This document shows, in pieces, positions 1 through 5,100 of a stretch of DNA of 5,100 nucleotides. Numbering within the stretch: position 1 is the stretch's first letter; each line of letters starts with the position of its first letter. The notes under the pieces are model-generated. The model searched no databases. It had not been told where the DNA came from and saw nothing but the letters and a program-made list of their open reading frames with translations. This DNA is from Planctomycetota bacterium (GTDB lineage: Bacteria; Planctomycetota; Phycisphaerae; Phycisphaerales; UBA1924). The position numbers and the translations under genes were made by a program. The DNA lies in contig JAEYNG010000323.1 in NCBI GenBank assembly GCA_023412695.1, positions 1 to 5,100 of the forward strand, in the 5' to 3' direction.

Positions 1-252
1 GTCAAGCTCCAGCACATCCGTCTGGGTGGGCGGGTCTATACCCGCAGTGACTGGCTCGAAGAGTTCGGCAAGCGGCTCGCCGAGGCCGACGTGGCCCACT
101 TCGACGCCCGCGCCGAGACCCCCCTTCCTCCCCGCGACCCGGCCTACGGCCCGCCCTCAGGCCGCCGTGGCCGCAACAAGACCAAACCCGCCGCCGCTAA
201 TCCGTCCCGCAACGCCGAGATCGAGCGTGCGCTCGAGGAGGAAGGCCTGTGA
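1..252 (+). CDS. DUF1580-like protein, C-terminal part (5' end outside window)
   Basis: Frame 1 is open from the first base to a TGA at 250-252 and encodes 83 residues of a protein that begins upstream. The visible part starts VKLQHIRLGGRVYTRSDWLEEF, then runs through a short helix (GKRLAEAD) into a Pro/Arg/Lys-rich linker, and ends in an acidic tail (NAEIERALEEEGL). The 'RLGG.xYT...W...F..RL' pattern resembles the wing and last helix of DUF1580 and excisionase/MerR-like small DNA-binding proteins, which I know mainly from planctomycete genomes. The family link comes from pattern recognition, and the helix-turn-helix itself would lie outside the window. The stop overlaps the start of the primase-ATPase gene (GTGA), so the two are probably co-transcribed and translationally coupled. 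A small DNA-binding protein here could regulate the element or load replication proteins; that role is inference. Confidence 0.62.
   Translation, partial: VKLQHIRLGGRVYTRSDWLEEFGKRLAEADVAHFDARAETPLPPRDPAYGPPSGRRGRNKTKPAAANPSRNAEIERALEEEGL
235..245 (+). promoter_or_regulatory. Strong ribosome binding site for the primase-ATPase gene
   Basis: GAGGAGGAAGG lies inside the last codons of the upstream gene. Its AGGAGG core (236-241) is 7 nt from the GTG at 249. This supports the GTG start and the 4-bp overlap with the upstream stop. Confidence 0.8.
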
Positions 253-2579
253 GCACCATTAACACACTCATCGCCACGGCCGGCGGGGACGGCTCGGGCA
301 ACCCGCTGCTGGACGAGGCGCTGCGCCTGGCCCGGCTTGGGTACTTCGTGTTCCCCTGCAAGCCGGGCACCAAGGAACCGCTGACCAAGAACGGCTTCAA
401 GAACGCCAGCCGGGACGAGGAGGTGATCTGCGCCTGGTGGGCCAAGTACCCCAGCGCCAACCTCGCCGTCTCGACCGAGTGCATGCTCGTTTTGGATGTC
501 GATGGGCCTGACAACCCCTACCTCGCGGTGGATGGGCGCGCCGCGACAGTCGAATCGTTCCCGCAGTCGGTGACGCCGCGCGGCGGGCATCACTACTGGA
601 TGCGCCAGCCGACCGGGGTGAGCGTCCGCAACAGCGCGGGTAAGCTCGCCGAGCACGTCGATACCCGCGGCGACGGCGGGTACGTCGTGGTCGCGCCGTC
701 GGTCGTCAACGGCAAGGCGTACGAGTGGCAGGTGCCGCTCAACATCGGCCCCGAGTCGCTCCCGCCGGCACCCGAATGGCTCGTCAAGGAGTTGTTGTCA
801 GCCGAGGACCGGCCCGCCAAGCGGCGGTCCAAGGGGGCGCTTACCGAGGGCTCGCGTAACTCCGAGCTGACCAGCATCGCCGGGCGGATGCGGCGACGAG
901 GCCTGAGCCAGGAGCAGATCGCCGCCAAGCTCGCACAGGTCAACGAGCACCAGTGCGTCCCGCCGCTCCCCACGGACGAGGTCGAATCGATCGCGGCCAG
1001 CGTGTCACGGTACGAGCCCGACGAGCCATCCGGCCGCCGCCAAATCGTTGTCGCCCCCGACGAGGCGCGGGTCGCCGACGAGGTGATCCAGGAACTGGTC
1101 AAGGACCCGGAGATCTTCCGGCGCGGGACGCGACTGGTCCACGTCATGCGGAGCGAGCGCAGCCTCGACGGCACTGGCGGCGAGCTGTACATCGCGCAGC
1201 TGCCGATTCCCTCCCTCAGGGAACGGATCAGCCGTCTGGTCGAGCTTGTAAAGATCAAGCCTGACGGCGAGGTGAAGGTCGTTCATCCGCCGGGCTGGCT
1301 GGTGCTCGCGATCGACGCCCGCGGCCGGTGGCCGGGGGTGCGCGAGCTGATCGCCGTCAGCGATACCCCGATCATCCGCCCCGACGGCAGCATCCATCAG
1401 TCAGCGGGCTACGACCCCGAGACCGCGGTCCTGTTCGACCCGGCAGTCGATTGGCCGATGGTCCCCGAGCAGATCACCGACGACCACATGCTCGCGGCGG
1501 GCAACGACATCATGGAGGTCGCATGCGACTTCAGGTTCGTCGCCGACTGTCATAAGGCGGCCTACCTCGCGTCCCTTCTGACGGTCGTCGGCCGCTACAC
1601 GTTCTCCGGTCCCGCTCCCCTGTTCCTCTTCGAGGCCAACGTGCGCGGGGCGGGCAAGACGCTCCTGGCCCAGACCGTCGCGGTGATCGCCGCGGGGCGG
1701 GCGGTCGGGGCGTCTGCCTACATCGACAACGACGACGAGATGCGCAAGCAGATCACCGCCAAGCTGATCGAGGCGCGGCGGATCATCCTCTTTGACAACA
1801 TCGCCGGGTGCTTCGGCAACGCGACGATCGACCGCCTGCTCACGACGACCCTGTGGGAGGACCGCCAGCTCGGGCTGAACCTCTCGCTGAGCCTTCCCGC
1901 CTTCGCCGTGGCGTTCGCGACGGGCAATAACGTCACGATCAAGGCTGACACCGCCCGCCGCGTGATCCCTGTCAGGCTTGAGGTGATGGACGAGAACCCC
2001 GAGGACCGCTCGGGCTTCAGGCACGCCGACCTGCTCGGTTGGGTGACGGCCAACCGGCAGCGGCTGTGGGTGGCGGCGGCGACTCTGCTTGCCGGGTCGA
2101 TCCGGCGCGGCGAGCGCCAGCCTGAGCTTGCCCCGTTCGGGAGCTTCGAGGGCTGGACCAACGTGATCCGCCGCGCGGTGGTGTCGGCTGGGTTCGCAGA
2201 CCCCTGCGAGGGGCGTGCGCAGCTGGCGCAGGATTCCGATCGCGCGAGCGAGGAGCTGGGTGCAGTTCTGGAAGGAGTACTTGGCTATGACCCTGGCGGG
2301 CGAGGCTTCGTCGTCGCCGAGATGGTCCGTGACCTCTACACAGAGCCGTCGGAGATCCCCGACGAGGTGCGGCTGCAGCTCCGGGCGGCCCTTGAGTGCG
2401 CGGTCGGGAGCAAGCCCGGCCAGCAGCCGACGGCGCGCCAGGTCGGCACGTACTTCAAGTCGGTGCGGAAGCGCGTGGTCGCACAGCACTACCTCGACGC
2501 CGGCGAGGGCAAGGGACCGAAGGGCAAGGTGTGGAGGGTTCGTGGCAACAAGGAGACGCCCCCGGCGCACCCTGCTTAG
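249..2579 (+). CDS. Primase-polymerase (PrimPol) / PriCT-1 / P-loop ATPase replication protein
   Basis: This 776-residue protein probably primes and drives replication of a mobile element. Residues about 20-180 form a bifunctional primase-polymerase domain (AEP superfamily). Its metal-binding DVDG is at 83-86, its GGHHYW motif at 112-117 and its DTRGDGGYVVVAPS block at 138-151. Residues about 197-255 resemble PriCT-1 (GSRNSELTSIAGRMRRRG...). Residues about 256-430 are unassigned. Residues about 430-615 form a P-loop ATPase: Walker A is NVRGAGKT (464-471), Walker B is IILFDN (512-517), an ATGNN sensor-like motif is at 557-561, and an arginine pair sits at 570-571 (DTARRV). Walker A has Asn where GxxxxGKT has its first Gly. 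I believe this VRGAGK variant is typical of a family seen in integrated elements, so it is probably functional. The C-terminus (about 690-765) is basic and may be a small winged-helix module. The GTG start is backed by a strong Shine-Dalgarno and overlaps the upstream stop. Domain calls for PrimPol and ATPase are firm; origin-specific replication is inferred. Confidence 0.93.
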   Translation: MSTINTLIATAGGDGSGNPLLDEALRLARLGYFVFPCKPGTKEPLTKNGFKNASRDEEVICAWWAKYPSANLAVSTECMLVLDVDGPDNPYLAVDGRAATVESFPQSVTPRGGHHYWMRQPTGVSVRNSAGKLAEHVDTRGDGGYVVVAPSVVNGKAYEWQVPLNIGPESLPPAPEWLVKELLSAEDRPAKRRSKGALTEGSRNSELTSIAGRMRRRGLSQEQIAAKLAQVNEHQCVPPLPTDEVESIAASVSRYEPDEPSGRRQIVVAPDEARVADEVIQELVKDPEIFRRGTRLVHVMRSERSLDGTGGELYIAQLPIPSLRERISRLVELVKIKPDGEVKVVHPPGWLVLAIDARGRWPGVRELIAVSDTPIIRPDGSIHQSAGYDPETAVLFDPAVDWPMVPEQITDDHMLAAGNDIMEVACDFRFVADCHKAAYLASLLTVVGRYTFSGPAPLFLFEANVRGAGKTLLAQTVAVIAAGRAVGASAYIDNDDEMRKQITAKLIEARRIILFDNIAGCFGNATIDRLLTTTLWEDRQLGLNLSLSLPAFAVAFATGNNVTIKADTARRVIPVRLEVMDENPEDRSGFRHADLLGWVTANRQRLWVAAATLLAGSIRRGERQPELAPFGSFEGWTNVIRRAVVSAGFADPCEGRAQLAQDSDRASEELGAVLEGVLGYDPGGRGFVVAEMVRDLYTEPSEIPDEVRLQLRAALECAVGSKPGQQPTARQVGTYFKSVRKRVVAQHYLDAGEGKGPKGKVWRVRGNKETPPAHPA

Positions 2580-2598
2580 CGCGGCATGAGGGGGGACT

Positions 2599-2631
2599 GA
2601 TGACTCAGATGACTCTGATGACTGAGTTTGG
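2599..2631 (+). repeat. Left arm: three tandem 9-bp units (GATGACTNN)
   Basis: The units GATGACTCA, GATGACTCT and GATGACTGA follow each other without gaps at 2599-2625, then GTTTGG. The seven-base core GATGACT is identical in all three and only the last two bases vary. The arm matches the reverse complement of 2711-2743 at 29 of 33 positions. TGACTCA is itself nearly palindromic (TGASTCA), a common feature of dimeric protein binding sites. Confidence 0.93.
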
Positions 2632-2710
2632 AGCGGGGAGAAAATCGCACGCGCACCGCAGTCAGTTACTCGGCTGTGATGCGGCTGCAAGTAAAAAACG
2701 CGGCACCGCC

Positions 2711-2743
2711 CCCAACTGAGTCATCTCAGTCATCTGAGTCATC
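2711..2743 (-). repeat. Right arm: three tandem 9-bp units in inverted orientation
   Basis: Read on the minus strand from 2743, the units are GATGACTCA, GATGACTGA and GATGACTCA, then GTTGGG. The arm faces the left arm across a 79-bp spacer (2632-2710). Mismatches between the arms fall only at the variable last two bases of units 2 and 3 and at one base of the flank, so the GATGACT cores are fully conserved in all six copies. Confidence 0.93.
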
Positions 2744-2938
2744 GGCTCTGGCATCGGTCGTTTGAAAATGGCATTCTGCGCCCTCCTTGCGCACAACCGC
2801 CCGCGTGTTCGCGGCGTAGACTTAGACATGGAACGCGGGCCGTCGCCCGCCGTACCGGCCGCACTCACCGTGGCCGTGCCCAACGACAAGTCAGGACCTC
2901 CGGCCGCCCGCACGATCGTGCTCGCGGCCCGTCGCTTG

Positions 2939-2943
2939 GGTGA
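2939..2943 (+). promoter_or_regulatory. Possible ribosome binding site deciding the methyltransferase start
   Basis: GGTGA matches part of the Shine-Dalgarno consensus (AGGAGGTGA) and lies 5 nt before the ATG at 2949. The alternative GTG at 2940 is part of this same motif and has no purine-rich site of its own upstream. This favours the ATG, but the motif is short and planctomycete genes often lack a clear site. Confidence 0.4.
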
Positions 2944-2948
2944 AGCAC

Positions 2949-4301
2949 ATGCTGATCGAGATGCGTCCGGTGGGCGCGGTGCGCCCGTACGAGCACAATC
3001 CCCGCCGCAACGACGCTGCGGTGGACGCGGTGGCCAAGAGCATCCGCGAGTACGGCTTCCGCCAGCCGATCGTGGTTGATGCTGACGGCGTGGTCGTCGT
3101 CGGGCACACCCGGCTGAAGGCGGCGATCCTGCTGGGGCTTGAAGAGGTCCCGGTGCACGTAGCGACGGAGCTGACGCCCGAGCAGGCGCGTGCGTACCGC
3201 ATCGCCGACAACCAGCTCGCCACGCTCTCTGAGTTCGACCCCGACCTGCTGAACACGGAACTCGCGGCGCTGAAGGCGCTCGACTACGACATGTCGCTCT
3301 TGGGCTGGAGCGACAAGGACCTCGACGAGGTGATGGCCCCGCGCGGGAACGAGGGGCTGGTCGATCCTGACGACGTGCCGGCCCCGCCCGATGCGGCCAC
3401 GACCAAGCTGGGTGAGTTGATCATCCTCGGCAATCACAGACTCTTGTGCGGCGACAGCGGGAGCGCCAGTGACCTCAACCGCCTGCTCGACGGCAAGCCC
3501 GTCCACATGGTCAACACTGACCCGCCGTACGGGGTCCGGGTCGAGCCCCGCTCCAACAACGCGATCGCGGCGGGGCTGAGTTCGTTCGCCGCGCCCGACG
3601 CCAAGCACCATCAGAAGTTCGACGTGGAGCGCCACCCCGAGAAGGCCAAGCCCACCGGCAGGAAGCTGCGGGCCAAGGACCGGCCGCTGGCCAACGACTT
3701 CGTCTCTGACGAAGAGTTCGACGCGCTATTGGAGGGCTGGTTCGGCAGCCTCTCGCGCGTGCTGGTGCCCGGAGGCTCGTTCTACATCTGGGGCGGGTAC
3801 GCGAACCTCGGCAACTACCCACCGGTGCTGAAGCGGCACGGGCTGTACTTCAGCCAGGGGATCGTGTGGGACAAGATGCACCCGGTGCTCACCCGCAAGG
3901 ACTTCATGGGTGCCTTCGAGATCTGCTTCTACGGCTGGCGCGAGGGGGCGGGGCACAAGTTCTACGGGCCGAACAACGTCACCGATCTGTGGCAGGTGAA
4001 GAAGGTCAACCCGCAGTCGATGATCCACCTGACCGAGAAGCCGGTCGAGCTGGCCAAGCGCGCGATCGAGTATTCGAGCAAGCCCGGCGAGCACGTGCTC
4101 GACCTCTTTGGCGGCTCGGGCAGCACGCTCATCGCCTGCGAGCAGACCGGCCGCAGGGCGTTCCTGATGGAGCTTGACCCCTTGTACTGCGACGTGATCG
4201 TGCAGCGATGGGAGGCCTTCGCCGGGAAGAAGGCCCAGCGGATCGCGTCGAACGCTCACGCCGAAGAGAAAGCCGCGGCAGCCGCGGCTGGGGGGGCGTG
4301 A
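2949..4301 (+). CDS. ParB-domain / beta-class DNA adenine-N6 methyltransferase fusion
   Basis: The 450-residue product probably methylates adenine at a specific DNA site using S-adenosylmethionine. Residues about 1-110 form a ParB/Srx-like nuclease-fold domain, with NPRRND at 17-22, the ParB-box-like GHTRLKAA at 52-59 and RIADNQLA at 84-91. A short linker leads to the methyltransferase: HRLLCGDS at 163-170, catalytic motif IV DPPYG at 191-195, HLTEKP at 360-365, and the AdoMet-binding motif I as DLFGGSGST at 385-393. Motif IV before motif I defines the beta class, and DPPY rather than SPPY favours N6-adenine over N4-cytosine. The region between these motifs (about 196-355) should hold the target recognition part. 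The C-terminus ends in an Ala-rich tail encoded next to a 7-G run. The GTG at 2940 would add three residues. Such fusions are common in phages and integrated elements, usually without a cognate nuclease, and none is seen here. The recognition site cannot be read from the sequence. Confidence 0.93.
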   Translation: MLIEMRPVGAVRPYEHNPRRNDAAVDAVAKSIREYGFRQPIVVDADGVVVVGHTRLKAAILLGLEEVPVHVATELTPEQARAYRIADNQLATLSEFDPDLLNTELAALKALDYDMSLLGWSDKDLDEVMAPRGNEGLVDPDDVPAPPDAATTKLGELIILGNHRLLCGDSGSASDLNRLLDGKPVHMVNTDPPYGVRVEPRSNNAIAAGLSSFAAPDAKHHQKFDVERHPEKAKPTGRKLRAKDRPLANDFVSDEEFDALLEGWFGSLSRVLVPGGSFYIWGGYANLGNYPPVLKRHGLYFSQGIVWDKMHPVLTRKDFMGAFEICFYGWREGAGHKFYGPNNVTDLWQVKKVNPQSMIHLTEKPVELAKRAIEYSSKPGEHVLDLFGGSGSTLIACEQTGRRAFLMELDPLYCDVIVQRWEAFAGKKAQRIASNAHAEEKAAAAAAGGA

Positions 4302-4417
4302 GGATGAACGGTGCGCTACGGGCGCGGCCCCTGCCCCTGAGAGCTACCAGATTGCTCGGGAAGGTAGCGGTCATGGCTCGTGCGCGAGGCGGCGGCGGCG
4401 CGGTTGAACGTCATGCT
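4302..4417. other. Short convergent intergenic region
   Basis: This stretch separates the ends of two convergent genes. The only structure seen is a weak 6-bp inverted repeat, GCTACC (4343-4348) and GGTAGC (4363-4368), with a 14-nt loop and no T-tract. I do not call a terminator. The (GGC)n-like stretch near 4388-4400 is simple GC-rich sequence. Confidence 0.5.
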
Positions 4418-5032
4418 TCAGACCGCCTTGCCCGCGTAAGTGGTCGCGACGAACACCCCGCGGTCGTGCTTCTTGAACCGGGCCTTGGTGCCCTTGGCGG
4501 CGATCTCGCGGATGATGGCGGCGTAGAGCGTGGCCTCGGGGGTCTTGCCGCCGGGGCTCTTCCAGAGGCCCTTGGCCTCGATCGCGGTGATCATGTCGGT
4601 TGCCCGCATCGGCTCCTTGCTGTCGGCGAGCACCTTGGCCGCCGCGTCGAGCACGCCCATGCGCTTGGGCTTGCGGGAGATGTCGTCGCGCTTCGGCCGG
4701 TCGGTCTTCTGGGCGGCCGCCTTCTGCTTCTTGGCCTCGGCGGCGGCCTTGCGCTTGTCTGCGGGCGTGGTCACCGGGGGAGGGGTGGTCTCGGGGTCGA
4801 AGCCGTCGCCGCCCTTTGGAGCCGTCTCGTCTACCGGCGCATCGACCGGGATGCTGACCTTCAGCTTCTTCCCGTCGTGGGCGTGGGCCTCGCCCTCCAG
4901 CCGCTCGATGCGCTGCTCGACCTCCTTGATCGCGGCCTTGCGGGCGCTGCTCACCGCGCCGGCCGCCTTGGCGATCTCGGCCTTGGCGGACTTGCTGCTG
5001 CCGGACTTCTTGCTGGTCTTCTTCGGTGCCAT
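4418..5032 (-). CDS. Lys/Ala-rich protein with C-terminal HARE-HTH domain
   Basis: This 204-residue protein is likely a DNA-binding or chromatin-like factor. Residues 1-35 are a very basic tail (MAPKKTSKKSGSSKSAK...). Residues about 28-46 could be a short coiled coil (KEVEQRIERLEGE). Residues about 60-120 are a Pro- and Lys-rich linker. Residues about 125-196 match the HARE-HTH winged-helix pattern (HB1, ASXL, restriction endonuclease HTH): MGVLDAAAKVLADSKEPM, then KGLWKSPGGKTPEATLYAAI and a final GVFVAT strand. HARE-HTH domains occur in RNA polymerase delta subunits, in ASXL proteins and fused to restriction enzymes, and have been proposed to recognise DNA modification states. This copy has no catalytic domain. 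The ATG at 5032 is chosen because AGAAGGA lies 7 nt upstream; an ATG at 5059 would add nine residues but has no such site. The gene converges on the methyltransferase gene. Domain call firm; cellular role unknown. Confidence 0.88.
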   Translation of the reverse strand: MAPKKTSKKSGSSKSAKAEIAKAAGAVSSARKAAIKEVEQRIERLEGEAHAHDGKKLKVSIPVDAPVDETAPKGGDGFDPETTPPPVTTPADKRKAAAEAKKQKAAAQKTDRPKRDDISRKPKRMGVLDAAAKVLADSKEPMRATDMITAIEAKGLWKSPGGKTPEATLYAAIIREIAAKGTKARFKKHDRGVFVATTYAGKAV

Positions 5033-5039
5033 GTTCGGT

Positions 5040-5046
5040 TCCTTCT
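5040..5046 (-). promoter_or_regulatory. Ribosome binding site for the HARE-HTH gene
   Basis: On the minus strand AGAAGGA lies 7 nt before the ATG at 5032. It supports this start over the upstream in-frame ATG at 5059. Confidence 0.7.
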
Positions 5047-5052
5047 GTCTGT

Positions 5053-5064
5053 GATGCATGCATC
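5053..5064. repeat. Perfect 12-bp palindrome in the leader of the HARE-HTH gene
   Basis: GATGCATGCATC is its own reverse complement and lies 20 bp upstream of the gene's ATG, between the ribosome binding site and the GC-rich hairpins. Its symmetry and position fit an operator for a dimeric repressor, possibly the gene product itself. No evidence beyond symmetry and position is available. Confidence 0.6.
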
Positions 5065-5084
5065 CCGGCGCACGCTGCGCCGGG
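5064..5084 (-). promoter_or_regulatory. Perfect 9-bp GC-rich hairpin in the leader
   Basis: CCCGGCGCA (5064-5072) and TGCGCCGGG (5076-5084) pair perfectly around a 3-nt loop. In the minus-strand transcript this would be a very stable stem upstream of the ribosome binding site of the HARE-HTH gene. No T-tract follows on either strand, so a simple intrinsic terminator is unlikely. Confidence 0.65.
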
Positions 5085-5100
5085 CGAAATCGCCCGCCGC
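5077..5100 (-). promoter_or_regulatory. Second hairpin, competing with the 5064-5084 hairpin
   Basis: Bases 5077-5087 can pair with 5090-5100 at 10 of 11 positions around a very small loop (inner core GGGCG/CGCCC with a 4-nt loop). It shares 5077-5084 with the neighbouring hairpin, so only one can form at a time. The window ends here, so the stem may extend further. Confidence 0.5.

Larger units (their letters stand above)
2580..2948. other. Intergenic region with iteron-like inverted repeat; candidate origin or control region
   Basis: This 369-bp gap has no convincing gene. It contains two arms of 9-bp tandem repeats in inverted orientation (2599-2631 and 2711-2743). It also has A-rich pockets unusual for the surrounding GC-rich DNA, at 2641-2645 (AAAAT), 2691-2698 (GTAAAAAA) and 2761-2769 (TTTGAAAAT). 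An imperfect hairpin lies inside the spacer, with CCGCA at 2656-2660 pairing with TGCGG at 2680-2684. Repeated short units, AT-rich pockets and a replication gene ending 20 bp upstream together resemble an iteron-type origin. An operator or a structured RNA would fit the same layout. I found no well-spaced -35/-10 pair for the downstream gene; TTGAAA at 2762-2767 has no matching -10. No U-tract terminator follows the primase gene. From 2744 to 2948 I see nothing else I can support. Confidence 0.5.

Noticed and set aside
1401..2690. Minus-strand open frame of 429 codons opposite the primase-ATPase gene
   Set aside because: It is antisense to a gene with clear domains and motifs, its translation is Arg/Leu/Gly-rich without recognisable domains, and long antisense frames are expected in GC-rich DNA.
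2599..2743. CRISPR array or insertion sequence ends as an explanation of the repeats
   Set aside because: The units are contiguous 9-mers without spacers, and no transposase or target duplication is seen; the 79-bp interior is too short for an insertion sequence.
2787..2822. TTGCGC (2787-2792) and TAGACT (2817-2822) as a promoter for the methyltransferase
   Set aside because: The spacing is 24 bp, too long for a sigma-70 promoter, and both boxes match poorly.
2762..3079. Plus-strand frame of 105 codons (TTG 2762, with internal ATG at 2828) before the methyltransferase
   Set aside because: It has no ribosome binding site, overlaps about 130 bp of the ParB domain in another frame and becomes low-complexity Arg/Pro/Gly-rich. 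I recognise no family in it.
4343..4368. GCTACC/GGTAGC inverted repeat as a terminator between the convergent genes
   Set aside because: The stem is only 6 bp with a 14-nt loop and no T-tract on either side.
4530..5054. Hydrophobic plus-strand frame of 174 codons that resembles a membrane protein
   Set aside because: It is antisense to the Lys/Ala-rich gene. Complementing Lys and Ala codons gives Leu/Phe- and Ser/Gly-type residues, so the apparent hydrophobicity is an artefact.
4371..5063. Minus-strand frame of 230 codons overlapping the HARE-HTH gene
   Set aside because: It is a shifted reading of the same strand, rich in Arg, Gly and Gln without a domain; the HARE-HTH frame has a recognisable fold and a good ribosome binding site.
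4304..5100. Open plus-strand frame starting at ATG 4304, just after the methyltransferase stop
   Set aside because: It runs exactly codon-aligned and antisense to the HARE-HTH gene, where stops would need rare TTA, CTA or TCA codons. The translation is Gly/Leu/Arg-rich, as expected of a shadow. The 7-G run at 4290-4296 could in theory shift into it, but nothing supports that.

Overview
This window is GC-rich bacterial DNA from what looks like an integrated mobile element, such as a prophage, satellite or integrative element. The most likely host is a planctomycete. Three things point there: the C-terminal part of a DUF1580-like protein, a family I know mainly from Planctomycetes; a Lys/Ala-rich protein ending in a HARE-HTH domain; and a PrimPol-ATPase and a ParB-methyltransferase of types often seen in such elements. 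No integrase, terminase, capsid gene, tRNA or att site is visible, so both the element and its host are inferences.

Layout. Bases 1-252 hold the 3' end of the DUF1580-like gene. It overlaps by 4 bp the GTG start of a 776-residue replication protein (249-2579) made of a primase-polymerase domain, a PriCT-1 domain and a P-loop ATPase. A 369-bp stretch without a convincing gene follows (2580-2948). It contains the most striking non-coding structure in the window: two arms, each of three tandem 9-bp GATGACTNN units, facing each other as an inverted repeat around a 79-bp spacer. Next is a ParB-domain/beta-class DNA adenine methyltransferase fusion (2949-4301). Convergent to it on the minus strand is the HARE-HTH gene (4418-5032). 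Its 5' leader (5033-5100) carries a 12-bp palindrome and two GC-rich hairpins that cannot form at the same time.

How the parts may work together. The coupled DUF1580-like and primase-ATPase genes look like a control and replication pair. The iteron-like repeat array lies 20 bp past the replication gene, which suggests a cis-acting replication origin or regulatory site. The methyltransferase would mark element DNA, and four GANTC sites cluster in the repeat arms. HARE-HTH domains have been proposed to link DNA-binding proteins to modified DNA, so its position beside a methyltransferase is suggestive. The origin role, the methylation target and the modification-sensing role are hypotheses from sequence layout only.
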